This document shows, piece after piece, positions 1 through 11,179 of a stretch of DNA of 64,000 nucleotides. A program made the translations under genes and the position numbers. The stretch is from Heterostelium album PN500 (Eukaryota > Evosea > Eumycetozoa > Acytosteliales > Acytosteliaceae): positions 310,001 through 374,000 of the forward strand of contig NW_008805070.1 in the NCBI RefSeq assembly GCF_000004825.1, written 5' to 3'. Below the pieces are notes generated by a model. The model was not told the DNA's origin, ran no database searches, and saw nothing but the letters and a program-made list of their open reading frames with translations. How positions within the stretch are numbered: position 1 is the first letter of the stretch; each line of letters opens with the position of its first letter.

Positions 1-186
1 TCTATTTATATGTGATTTATTAAATAATAAATATACATACATATCTATTATATTCATTTATTGATCTATTACAAAGGTATTTTTGAAAGATTACAGATGA
101 ATGATAATATAAAGTATTATCTCTTTATAATAAATAGATTATTAGTATGTGACAGTGTTTTAATTTTGTTTGCAATAGTTTTATTC

Positions 187-402
187 TTACAATGGTAATA
201 AGTTGCAACATTTCTTTATAAACAAGATAGTTAGTTGTGATTCAATATAGAAATATTTACATGGTTGTTGTTCTAGTTGATTTCTTAATGAACTGTCAAT
301 CTCTATATCAATATCTAGATCAAAGCAATCATACTCATTTTCATCAAAATTGATAGAAAATAATCTTTGTACAATACTGTAAAGATTCTTATTTTGATTC
401 AT
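187..402 (-). CDS. Hypothetical small ORF, 71 codons, doubtful
   Basis: An open frame of 71 codons starts MNQNKNLYS and ends CCNLLPL. It is acidic in the middle (DCFDLDIDIEID). I recognise no domain. The amino-acid mix is less AT-homopolymeric than spurious frames nearby, so it could be a small gene or the last exon of a gene extending to the right. No convincing acceptor or partner exon was seen. It could equally be chance. Confidence 0.2.
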   Translation of the reverse strand: MNQNKNLYSIVQRLFSINFDENEYDCFDLDIDIEIDSSLRNQLEQQPCKYFYIESQLTILFIKKCCNLLPL

Positions 403-961
403 ATAAAGTAGTTTACAAGTTTAATATAGTAGACATTTATAACAAATCAAGAGCAGACCCAATTTTTCAAAAAAAAAACAATTAAAAAAAAAATAAGTAA
501 ATTAATAATATTTTAATTTTAATTAAATAAATAAAATAGAAAAGTAAAAAGATAATATTATTAATTTACTATTTTTTTATCTAAACAGTTTGGAACAGAA
601 AGATTAAAAAAAACAATTAAAAAGAAATAGTTTAATTGGTTTATTTGATCATATAACTTTTATCTCAATTTTGATTCATGCATTAGGAAATTTCAACAAA
701 TAAGAATTTAATTTATATTTAATAGAACCACGTCAAAAAAATCATTGTATCTCTAATGTGATCTTATCCCAATTAAAATCAGATTATTTATTCACCAATG
801 AAAGTTTATTTGTTTTTTTGAAATAAACACTATTTTGAAAAAAAAGTAGTCATATGATTAAAATTTAATTTATTATAAATATTTGAGTGGATTTGTAATA
901 AAATTAAAATCATTAAAATTGTCTTAAATTTTTCAATTCTTCAATCTATCTATCAAAAAAA

Positions 962-1444
962 ATGAAAATTATTATTTTATTATCTATACTATTTATATAT
1001 TTAAATATTGTAAAATCAGTTGATCCTCCACCTACACATAGTTTAATGACATTAACACAATATAATGCAATAACTATCAAAGAAAATGGTGTATGGACAA
1101 GAACTCAGTTTAATGTAACAGTAAGAAACAATATGAATATATTCAGTGTTCTAGATGTCAACATTGAATGTATGGATGATTCATTGCATCTTAGATATCC
1201 ATCCGATATTAAAGATGTAGAATTAGTTTCTCCAAATGTCTATCACCTACCAAAATATCTAAGAGAACAAGGTGGATTAAAACCACAATCTTCTTTTTCA
1301 TTTTTGTAAGTATATTAAAAACCATCAATAAAGTTTTTTTATTTTACACATATTAATTTCAAAATAAATAGATATATAAATGAAGGACATAATCCAGCTC
1401 ATTTCGGTTTATCCAACATTGTATTCAATGAAAGTGATAAATAA
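962..1444 (+). CDS. Secreted single-domain CBM49-like (cellulose-binding) protein
   Basis: Two exons, 962-1305 and 1372-1444, joined in phase (GTAAGT donor, TAG acceptor), give about 138 residues. Residues 1-20 form a signal peptide (MKIIILLSILFIYLNIVKS). The rest resembles the carbohydrate-binding domain CBM49 found in dictyostelid extracellular-matrix and spore-coat proteins: an N-terminal strand with TQFNVTVRNN, then LPKYL, then the closing segment FLYINEGHNPAHFGLSNI that follows the splice. CBM49 domains in this group bind cellulose and are secreted. A role in the matrix, slime sheath or spore coat is inferred from family only. The gene is intact, with the domain alone and no catalytic partner. 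It is followed directly by a degraded gene copy on the other strand. Confidence 0.72.
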
Positions 1445-1468
1445 AAAAATATTTTTTTAAATTAATAT

Positions 1469-1995
1469 CAATGTTTATTTTATTTGAAGAATTTGGAAGT
1501 ACTCCAAAAGGAATCTGGTAGTTATATTCGCCTGGAAATGTCAGTGATTTAAGTGAAGAAGGTAAGACACCTGGTTCAATATAAGTAATGATTCTCTATT
1601 CTTTGGTTCAGAATCTAATACTGACAAACCAAATCCTCGAGTATCTTTCATATGATATTTTTATAATTCGATTAAATTTAATTAGATTATGATTCTCTCT
1701 ATCATCTTTATGACTATAGTTATTGTTCAATATTAAAAATAAATTAATTAATTATTATACTATTATTATCGTATATATATATAATTACCAGGATAATAGT
1801 TTAAGAATGGTAGATCCTATTGAATAAATATCAAATGATTGAAAATACAATTTAAAATTTGCTTCCTCAAGTATTAAATTTCATTGTTAATTGATTAAAA
1901 TTGAATATGTTTGAAGTTTTAATATCACAGTGAATGATTCTATACTTTTCCAATACCTGTAAAATCTCAAATAGTTGGGAGATATACTCCCAAAT
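1469..1995 (-). pseudogene. Truncated, internally deleted copy of the FNIP-kinase gene
   Basis: Blocks of this stretch match, in the same order and orientation, the neighbouring gene at 5400-8106. They include its 3' end (near 5394), the FNIP segment around 5567-5662, the region 6056-6390 with both short introns, and the kinase catalytic-loop segment around 6660-6745. Large pieces between these blocks are missing, so about 1.35 kb is reduced to about 0.53 kb. Introns are retained, so this is a genomic duplication with deletions rather than a processed copy. No open frame survives. Original and relic lie on either side of the M16 protease gene, both on the minus strand. Confidence 0.85.
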
Positions 1996-2159
1996 TATAT
2001 TTCAACCTAATACACCTATGTATCATACACTATACTATCTTTTTATTTAATTTAATATGTAATAATACCAGATACAATAACAACAATAATAATAATGCAA
2101 TATTCAATAATCTTTTAACAACAATAATAATATGGATATACGAAATTAAATATCTCATT

Positions 2160-5128
2160 TTATTTAGTTAAACAGAATGGTGGATATAAACCAATTGACG
2201 ACTTAAATTCTACTGGATCAGTCAATTCAATAGCATTTGGATCGTTAATTGGATTGATTTTGTGTCCTCTACCATAGATTTGAACAACGACCATTTTTCT
2301 CTTTTCTTTGTTCAATACATATTGTTCAAAGAAATCCAACACGTCACACTTCTTAACAGTTGATAGATAATCAACTTGTTTTTGTCCTTAAAAAAATAAA
2401 ACAAACAAGAATTAATAAAATTGTTATAAAAAAATTATCAGTTTGATTTACTTACTTATTTTTTGGTCACCTTCATATGTTTGAGTAATTTGGGTGTATT
2501 CCAATGCTTGACGTCTATTGTTTGGTTTTTTCTGTAGTAATATCTCTTGCAAAGAGGTGACATACTTTTGGATCTCCGATTCATCTAAAGCGTTGAGTTC
2601 CTCCTTCAATCCTTGTTGAATGTACTCATCGATGCGATCAAATAGATACTCTGGATCTTTGGTGTCTGATTGTACCTGTACACGTAGATGGACGGTTGCC
2701 AGTTCTTTGTCTGATGCTGTCTCAACGATATATCCAAGCTGCTGTTTGGTACGCAATTCACTGAAGAAACTACTATAGATCAATTGGTCGTAGAGCATTC
2801 CCATCGAATAGAGTTCAACCGAACCTTTACCGACCTGGAAGTAAGCAATACACACTGAATTGACTTGATTCTCATCAACAAAGGTTTGACGAAGATGATA
2901 ACGTTTGCCTTGGGTAAGCTCTACACTACGTGGATAGAGAATGTCACACTTTGGGGATGGTCTTCTCTCGTTCATTACTTTTGGCAATTGGTTTGAAAAG
3001 TTGAGCACTTCCTCACGACTGAGATTACCTGTGATTACAGATTGAATGTTCATGGTCTTGAAGTAATGACGAACGAAATAGAGAAACTCTTGGTAGTCGA
3101 CCGATTCTAGTACATGGATATCTTCGGCAGTGCCAAAGATTGTGTTGCATAGGAATGGACGGATCTGATTGAGTCCGTGATCGATTGGACTGCAGAAAGC
3201 GGTGTTTCTCTTCTTCTCGAGAGCTTTGGCAACTGCCAGCTGGAATTGGATCTCTGACAAGTCGAATGTCGAGAGCTTACTAAAGATGTCGAGAATGATT
3301 GGAGCGATCTTGTCGTTGAATCCACGGATACGATAGCTCACACCGGTCAGAGTGATTTCCCACTTGAATTTGGTACCGCTCATCAAAGCGAAATAACGAA
3401 CATCTTCATTCAACAGTATTTTAGCACACTTCTTGAGGAGATAGACCATGGTGAGTTGGCGTGCAGTAGCAATCGACGAGTTGAATTTAAAATAAAAGTT
3501 TGCAAGCGGTGTATTGAATTGAGTGTCTGGAGAGAACAAAACAGTTATTCCTTGTTCATCGAAGAGCTTGTCCAATGGCTGAACGACATTGGTTTGTTCC
3601 GACTTGATATCGAAATTCTCTGGACTGTAGGGATTACGAATTGGAATGTACAGCTTTGGAGTTGGTTTCTACGGATTTCCATTTTTCAATATCTTCCTTT
3701 TGTAATGGCAACCTTTGAGTATTGGAAACAATAGTATTTATGAACCAATTGCGCTTGTTTTTCATATTGTTTGGAATAAAGATTGATACTAAAGATATCA
3801 AATGTTATTATTAGATTTTCATTAAATTCTAATTATTATACTTTGATTTAACTTACATTGCATTCTCTGGATTGAAACAGTTTAATATCTCTTGATATTG
3901 TTTGGTGTTGAATGACTCGAAAATGTATTCAAAGCTTAGGATATCACCTCTTTCGATGGAGTTGATACAAAAGTGTTTACTGATGGTTTCGGCATAGGTC
4001 ATCAAGTCAGACTTTCCAATGGCTGCCCAGCTTGAATGTTGGAGTTGCTGTTTCTCATCGTAGAGATAGGAAACATCTACTTTTTTCATGAGTTCAATGT
4101 AGTTGTAGATATGGCCAATGATAGCATCGTAGTTTTCAAGTCCCTTCTCGGTCAATGCAATATCGATAAAAAAGAATTCGACATTCTGGTCCAATGGCGC
4201 ATTTCCAGTCGACAAAGAATAAGCGTAGCCCAGTGATTGTAGATATGAAAATAGCGAACCTCTTGCTTCGTGTCCAATGATATGAGAGATCAGTGACACT
4301 GAGTTATTCTTGTAGTTGTTATAGTAGGAGAGATGCTTTGGAATGGGCCAAGAGATAGAGATGCAATTGCTATCTTTCACTGGAACAATGAATGATTTCG
4401 ACGGTTTAGAAACTCTGAGCTCGCAGATCTCTGGCAATACCACATTGTTGTTCTTGATCGATGAGAAATAAGAGGTTGCCAACTTCTCGAGTTCATCCAA
4501 CGACTGTGGACCGATGATGACCAGATTCATTAAGTTGGCGGAGTAGTATTTATGGTAGAATTCAACCATCTTTGAGTGTAGATCGGCTTTATTGAGAGTT
4601 TCCAGTGAACCACAGTTGAACATGGTAAGCGGATGGTCATCGAACGACATCAGTGTAGCGTAGAAACTGTGTACATTATCGTTCTGTACGTTTGCCTGGT
4701 ACTCAGAGTTGACAGCGTTCACCTCACGATGCGGGGCATCTTTGGTGAAGAGTGGCGAGATGAAAAACGATGAGAACCGATCGAGTGCCTGCTCGAGATG
4801 TTGCTGATTGATCTTGAAGTAATAGGAGGTACAGAAGTAGCCAGTGTCTCCATTATAGCTGCCACCGTTCTACTCGATATAAGTGAGGAACTCCTTCTCC
4901 ACTGGATATTTCTCTGTACCCAAGAATAACATGTGCTCAAGGAAGTGAGCCAAACCTTCGTATTCCTTTGGATTTAGGAAAACTTCCAACACCAACCGAT
5001 AGAGATGCAGCGGATTGTTGTTCTTGCTCATCGTGAATCAACAACACTGAGATGCCATTCTCCAACTTTACATATCTATATTCTCTATAGTCTGATGGTG
5101 ATTTATCAATTTCTACTTTATTATTCAT
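2160..5128 (-). pseudogene. M16 metalloprotease (insulin-degrading-enzyme type), frame broken four times
   Basis: Conserved M16/insulysin sequence runs over the whole stretch, with introns at 3789-3856 and 2387-2455 that splice in phase. Residues 1-50 carry the family N terminus. The zinc motif HFLEH (HxxEH) lies near 4950, with the downstream EVNAVNSE helix supplying the third ligand. Later come VTGN-, RTKQQLGYIVE- and GRGHKINP-type segments seen in insulysins. Full length would be about 940 residues, normal for the family. The frame is interrupted by one extra T near 4977 (just before the zinc motif), an in-frame TAG at 4870-4872 where the family has Ser-Asn-Gly-Gly, and one-base shifts near 3697 and 3656. 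Everything else is well conserved. Either the gene died very recently or this is a patch of poor consensus sequence. Two of the three shifts fall in homopolymers. Confidence 0.82.
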
Positions 5129-5399
5129 TTTTATTTATATTTGATAATAATAAAATAAAGACTTTTTGATTGAATTAAATGAGAAAAAAAAAAAAAAAAA
5201 AATTTGTGAATTTTACGTTTTTTGTGAACATACCATTCAAAACAAAAATACCATTCAAAACAAAACTGGCTCCCAACAACTTTCGCCTGCGCATTAATTT
5301 TAAAAAAAAAGTAAAAATTAAAAATTAGTGGGGTTAATGTGATCTGAGTGGTTTTTTTTATTTTATTCGGCCAGTTTTGTTTTAAATGAATAACAATGT
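5129..5399. other. Intergenic spacer with inverted repeat
   Basis: This stretch lies between the start of the M16 gene and the end of the FNIP-kinase gene, both on the minus strand. It holds a long poly-A run (5185-5203), a short direct repeat (ataccattcaaaacaaaa, twice between 5230 and 5265) and an inverted repeat listed separately. No ORF was seen. Confidence 0.6.
5251..5389. repeat. Inverted repeat with 20-bp arms, MITE-like or terminator-like
   Basis: The arm 5251-5270 (ccattcaaaacaaaactggc) is matched in inverted orientation by 5370-5389 at about 18 of 20 positions. The arms enclose about 100 bp of AT-rich sequence. It could be a small non-autonomous DNA element or a hairpin near the 3' end of the FNIP-kinase gene. 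Confidence 0.55.
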
Positions 5400-7752
5400 T
5401 TATTTTATTAGAAGTAAACTTTTAAGTTTTTTTAATCTTTTTGATCTCTGTGAATGTTCTGGGAGATCAATCGATGTCTCTCCAACTGTTAAAGTCTTTA
5501 ATGGAAGTGGTATTGCTTGTTCATCTATTTCAAGTTCATATCCATCATCGAATGCCAAGGTTTCCAAGGAATTTGGAAGTACTCCAAAAGGAATCTGGTA
5601 GTTATATTCGCCTGGAAATGTCAGTGATTTAAGTGAAGAAGGTAAGACACCTGGTTCAATAAAAGTAGAGCACGATCCTAGGTAAATGGTTTCCAATGTA
5701 CCTGGCAAAACACCTGGTCTGATCGTAACTTCATAAGGACCAGCAAACTCCAAGGTTTTCAAGCTAGGTGGCAACACTCCTGGCTTCAATTCATAATCGT
5801 ACTCATGCCCCAATCTCAAATACTCTAGTCCTAGTGGCAGAACTCCAGGTCTTAATTCATGTCGGAAAAAGAAACCAAATGTGAGCTGTTTCAGTAACTT
5901 TGGTAGCAATCCAGTGGGAATAGGTTGATCGAAACTATCTCCAAACTCCAACTCTGTAATATACTCTGGGATAGCTTTTAGTGGTAGATTCATATCGTAG
6001 TGCATAGTATTTTGACGTATACTATCGGCAGAGTATTTATTTAGGATTCTTTGTATAGATTCTCTATTCTTTGGTTCAGAATCTAATAGTTGACAAACCA
6101 AATCCTTTAAATTCTTCGAGTATCTTTCATCAGATATTTTAATAATTCGATCAAATTTAAATAGATTATGATTCCCTCTATCTTCTTCATGACTTTAGTT
6201 ATTGTTCAATAATAAATAAAAATTAATTAATTATTATACTATAATTATCATATATATATATTTAATTACCAGGATAATAGTTTTAGAATGGTAGATCCTA
6301 TTGAAAAAATATCAAATGATTGGAAATACAATTTAAACTTTGCTTCCTAAAGAATTAAATTTCATTGTTAATTGATTAAAATTGTATATAATTAATAATT
6401 TATAGTTACAGGTGGAATGAATCCTAAAGTTCCTCTTGTCGCTTTGAATGTGGATTTCTCTTCACTGATATCCATTACAGATGGTTCTGATTGGTCTTCA
6501 GAACTATTCATTTGTAATTCTTTCTCCATAATTGTTTGTTTGTACTGATTGTATTTCTCATACAAATCTTCTACAGCATCGCTTTGACCATCCAAAAATA
6601 TACAACATCCAAAATCACCAAGAACCAATTGATCGTTCTCGGTCATAAATATATTCGAAGGTTTAATATCACAGTGAATGATTCTATACTTTTCCAATAC
6701 CTGTAAAATCTCAAATAGTTGGGAGATATACTCCCAAATTTCCGATTCAAAGAAATAATTCTCCCAAATAAAATTGAAAAGAGCCAAAATATTAATATTA
6801 ATAATTGATTAAATTTCAATAAATTAACTTTTTTTCTAAACTATATTACCTTTTAGCTTCAACTTTATGATTGAATAATTGTTGTAGATCACCACAACTA
6901 CAATATTCAGTTATAATATGAAAGTTTTTGATATCTTTTTCATCCAAATAGTCTACCAGTTTAACAAATTTATTTTCATTCTCCAACAACTCCATAGCTT
7001 TGATTTCATTTAAAAGACTTGAATAATGCCTTGTATGTGTTTCATACTTAATTCTTTTATAGACACACTATAATTAAAGTAAATAAATTTCTTTAATAAA
7101 TTGTAATTATTATTTCTATATTTATTATTGTTCTATTTTAACTACTTACTAATTTTCCAAGTTGAGATCTAACTAAAAATACACCATTAGCAGAATTTCC
7201 GAATCGAGTTAATGAATCATATGAAATTTCATTTATGATATGTTGCTTTAAGATTGGGAGCAATGGCGATTGTATAGATTTATCTATGGCCGAATACTTT
7301 TGATAACTACGGAACTGAAATGAGTAGGAATTGGATCGATCACAATCTATTGATAGAACAGAAGGATCATTATCTTTAAAAACAAACAATCTAAATTTGC
7401 TGCATTTCTTTCTCTCATATGGTAAATAAAATGTAGATGATCCGTATTCTGAAACAGAGCCAAGTAGATTCATTTCGACACCATTCTCAATTGCTGCTCC
7501 ATCCTTTTCTGATTCTTCTTCTTTTTCACCTTTAGGATAAGAAATTATTAAATTAAACAAAGTTTTATTCTTGAAATAAAAAGATATAAACTCTTCTCCT
7601 TCCTCAATATCTTCTTCTTCTTCTTGTTTTTCCTTTACTTCTTCTACTTTATCTTCTTCTTCTTCTTCTTCAACTTCACCCATATCAACATTAATTTCAT
7701 AATGAAGTGGAACTACTAAATGACATTGAAGATATTCTGCTTCTGTATTATA

Positions 7753-7784
<32 letters not shown>

Positions 7785-8106
7785 GTCTATATTTGATGAT
7801 AAATTCCTCTGATATTTGTTCGCAATCCCTTGCTATCAATGATTTCAGTGTAGTTGGTAGCACTCCAGGTAGAAATGGTTGATCGTAATTCTCACTTAAA
7901 ACAAGAACCTCTAGTGTTGGTGGTAGTGAACCAGGCAGTAGGATTTGATCAAAATATTCTCCAAAAATCAACGATTTTAATTTGGGTGGCAGTGATCCAG
8001 GTTCTATTTGTTTATTGAAATCATCACAAAATGTAAATGATTGAATAGTATTATCATCTCTAAAAGTTCCTGTTTTAATACTTTCACAACTATCATAATA
8101 ATACAT
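5400..8106 (-). CDS. FNIP-repeat / protein kinase / FNIP-repeat protein
   Basis: Exons read as 8106-7150, 7067-6850, about 6787-6410, 6346-6270 and 6192-5400. Residues 1-100 hold FNIP repeats (PGSLPPTLEVLVLSENYDQP and similar). A poly-Asn tract and a Glu-rich acidic stretch follow. The kinase domain then shows a glycine loop (GNSANGVFLV), a lysine in VYKRIKY, catalytic loop HCDIKPSN, DFG, GTLGFIPPE and DIFSIGSTI. About six more FNIP repeats close the protein (ITELEFGDSFDQPIPTGLLP and similar). HCD replaces HRD, but Asp, Lys and Asn of the loop are present. FNIP-kinase proteins are typical of dictyostelids and generally of unknown function. The junction between the second and third exons does not resolve cleanly: the phase is off and no AG lies in the right place. 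That spot may hide an unusual splice site or a frameshift. Confidence 0.8.
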
Positions 8107-8429
8107 TATATAAACTTTTACAAAATAATGTTATTCAAAAAATGATAGTAAAAATAAGTGATGAAGGTTTTTTTTTAGAATTATCATTTAATGGGGCATT
8201 TTTTTTTTTTTACACCAGCGGTTTATTTTTTAAATTTTAAAGAGCTACAAATGTGATAAGTTCATTCAGTATTCTTTTGATGCAATATAAAACAAAATTA
8301 GTATTGATATAAAATTATAAATAATTTCAATTATTTATTCTTTAAGAAACTAAAAAATCCTTTTTAAAATTCATTTTTATTTCCCCAAAGGTCTGTTTAA
8401 TCTTTTCAAAAAATTTTATAATCCAATTA
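8107..8429. other. Intergenic spacer
   Basis: AT-rich spacer with long T runs (8166-8174, 8199-8210). I see no gene or repeat in it. It separates the FNIP-kinase start from the end of the 47-residue gene, both on the minus strand. Confidence 0.5.
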
Positions 8430-8573
8430 TTATTTTTTAAGTTGAGAACCAGAGTTGGTTCTCATATCCCTTGTGCCATCTTTTTTGGTCATTACAGGAT
8501 GAGCATATCTTTTATCAACCTCACCACTTTTAGTAGTAGCCCATTGATAATCACTTGATTTTTTAGAAGACAT
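8430..8573 (-). CDS. Small 47-residue basic/polar protein
   Basis: A 48-codon frame on the minus strand begins MSSKKSSDYQWATTKSGEVD, continues KRYAHPVMTKKDGTRDMRTN and ends in SGSQLKK. It is rich in Lys, Arg, Ser, Thr and Asp, with mixed codon use, unlike the AT-homopolymer frames around it. The ATG is preceded by the A/T-rich leader usual for this genome. No signal peptide or membrane segment is present. The motif SGEVDKRY followed by KKDGTRDMR looks like a conserved small-protein signature, but I cannot name a family. Confidence 0.55.
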   Translation of the reverse strand: MSSKKSSDYQWATTKSGEVDKRYAHPVMTKKDGTRDMRTNSGSQLKK

Positions 8574-8854
8574 TCTTTAAAAGAAAAAAAGAAAAATTAT
8601 CATTAATTAAAATAATAATATTTATACAAAAAAAAATAACTAATATTTACCTATTAACTTTTATTTGTTTGTTCTTTGTATTGTTGTTTGTTTAAATGAA
8701 ATTATTTAAAAAAACAAGTAAAATTTGGATAAAAAACAATTGGACTATCTGAGGGAATTGTTCCCCAAAAGTTATCTAGATAAATAAATCTAGAATCTTC
8801 ATGATTGACTCTTTCAAAAAAAATTATTGGAAATCTTCGAAAATCAAAATGCAA

Positions 8855-8955
8855 GGTTGTGTAATTCCATTTTATCCCTCCCCCAAAAATGAAAAATTTT
8901 GCAAAAATAATGCGAGAATCCAAAAAAAGATGTGCAAAAAAAATCAAAAATGGTA
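8855..8955. repeat. Dispersed non-coding repeat, copy 1
   Basis: Shares an ordered set of words with 48630-48730: cattttatccc, aaaatgaaaaa.tttg, aaaataatgcgagaat.caaaaa and a following tgtgaaaaa-like tail. The two copies lie about 40 kb apart in non-coding DNA, and the shared words include G/C-containing motifs that AT bias does not explain. Confidence 0.55.
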
Positions 8956-9065
8956 TCATTATAATGTCAAATCCATATGGTTCGAAAACAGAGAGCATTC
9001 ATGCAACAAGTTGATGTGTTGTAAATATTTGATAGTTCATGATAAAAAGATCAACTGGATCACAA

Positions 9066-9513
9066 ATGGTTAAGGTTGTCGATGTACACGAAAGAAATCC
9101 AACATGTCGGCGATATGGTGAGAATAGAAGATTCTCTGTTGCCTGTTACAATGAAAAGAATGATTCGATCTACTTGGCATATAACAATAAGATACATCGT
9201 CTCGATCTTCGAAACGCCGAATTTAAAAGATGTTATCTCAGAGTTCCTGAGAGATACGACCGGTCGTCAAATATCAACGATGTTCTACAAACAATCGTTA
9301 TACGCGGTATCGTTCGAACAATACACTCTATGCAAATTGGATATCAAGCGAGAGGAACTCTCGGAACTCTCTATTAACTACCAACCATTTACGGCGTGTC
9401 ACGATAACAACGGTAATTTCTACATTCACACCAAAGATGATCTATTCATAAGACTAAACGTTGAAACCAAAGAAATTGAACATCTCACCTCGATTCCTGT
9501 CAATATCTATTGA
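9066..9513 (+). pseudogene. Fragment of a propeller-like repeat protein, frameshifted
   Basis: Two overlapping plus-strand frames together read as one protein-like sequence. The first starts MVKVVDVHERN and carries NDSIYLAYNNKIHRLDLRN. The second continues with ISTMFYKQSLYAVSFEQYTL, CKLDIKREELSELSI and then KDDLFIRLNVETKEIEHLTS. The repeated pattern (SIYL..NNKIHRLDL, SLYAVSF..YTLCKLDI, NFYIHTKDDLFIRLNV) is that of beta-propeller blades in large dictyostelid families (kelch/B-box-associated). The frames must switch between about 9230 and 9290. Neither end looks complete, so this is a gene fragment or pseudogene. The blade assignment is inference. Confidence 0.5.
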
Positions 9514-9979
9514 GTAACTTTAGATATTCAATAGCAACAAATCAACCTTTCTTCACCGAAGATACCTATCAAGAGAGGGTTGGGGATCTGTATCTCTAAC
9601 ATATTTATAACTTTTTCTAAATTTAACAAAAAAATTAGTTTTTAAATAAAATAATTTTAAAATAAAATACAATAATCAGTTTTTTTACATCTTGTAAATT
9701 GATGGAGTAACGTTTTGGGTTGATTTAAAAAAATTTTGTGAAATTAATAAAATAAAAAAAAACAATAAATTCAAAATTAAATTAAAAAAATGAACATCAA
9801 AATTTGTGTGTGAATTGACATTATTAGTTTTAAAATAAAATAAAATAACACAAATATTTAATATATATATTTGATTTAATCAAATCAAATCAATATAATT
9901 AAATTAAATTAAAGATTAGTTAATAAATTTGTAAATATATATAATAATAATAAATTAAACAGATAAAATAAATAAAAAA
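9514..9979. other. Intergenic, likely promoter side of Rpt6
   Basis: AT-rich DNA, with some G/C-containing sequence up to about 9600 that may be the tail of the pseudogene. From about 9840 it is nearly pure A/T (atatatat, aattaaatt) up to the Rpt6 ATG, as in dictyostelid promoters. No ORF was seen. Confidence 0.4.
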
Positions 9980-11101
9980 ATGACAAAAGATGAAACAAAA
10001 GGAATAAAATCATATTATGTATCAAAAATAGAAGAGTTAGAGATAAAAGTAAATGAGAAAGCACAGGATCTTCGTAGATTGGAAGCACAGAGAAATGAAT
10101 TGAACAATCGTGTCAGAATGTTGAAGGAGGAGTTGCAGTTGCTTACCAACCCAGGTTCACACGTTGCCGAGGTGGTCAAGTTGATGGGTAAGAACAAGGT
10201 GCTCGTCAAGGTCAATCCCGAGGGTAAGTTCGTCGTAGACATCGATCCGTCGATCGACATTGCCAAGTTGACACCGTCGACCAGAGCAGCGCTCAAACAC
10301 GAATCGTATACACTCCACCGTATCCTGCCAAACAAGATCGATCCACTCGTCTCGCTCATGAAAGTCGAAAAGATACCGGATTCCACCTACGATATGGTCG
10401 GTGGACTCGACAAGCAGATCAAAGAGATCAAAGAGGTGATCGAGTTGCCCATCAAACATCCGGAGCTCTTTGAGAGTCTCGGTATTGCACAGCCTAAAGG
10501 TGTACTGCTCTACGGTCCACCAGGTACCGGAAAGACCCTGCTAGCACGTGCCGTCGCACATCACACCGATTGTACCTTTATTAGAGTGTCCGGTTCCGAA
10601 CTAGTACAAAAGTATATAGGTGAAGGTTCACGTATGGTTAGAGAGTTATTTATTATGGCAAGGTAAGTTTAGTTTGTTTTATTACTATTTATTATAATTA
10701 TAAAGTTTCAACTTAATTATTCTAATCTTTATAATAATAACAATTAACCATAGAGAACACGCACCATCAATCATTTTTATGGATGAAATCGATTCGATTG
10801 GATCTTCGAGAATTGAAGGTGGTAGTGGTAGCAGTGACAGTGAAGTACAACGTACTATGTTGGAGTTGTTGAATCAACTCGATGGTTTCGAAAGCACCAA
10901 GAATATTAAGGTTTTGATGTGTACAAATCGTATCGATATTTTAGATCCAGCACTTCTCAGACCAGGTAGAATCGACAGAAAGATTGAATTCCCCAATCCA
11001 GGTGATGCTGTAAGTTAATTATACATTACATATTATTATTATTTTATTTACTGGTTTATTAATAATTTATTATTTAAATAATAATAATAATAATAATAAT
11101 C

Positions 11102-11179
<78 letters not shown>

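Noticed and set aside
2000-2159. Possible extension of the FNIP-kinase relic towards the M16 gene
   Set aside because: Similarity to 5400-8106 stops near 1995; the rest is low-complexity A/T.
8702-9073. Overlapping plus and minus frames of 90-98 codons upstream of the propeller fragment
   Set aside because: They cover the dispersed non-coding repeat on both strands; sequence is Lys/Asn or Phe/Ile homopolymer-like and not shared as protein with the other copy.
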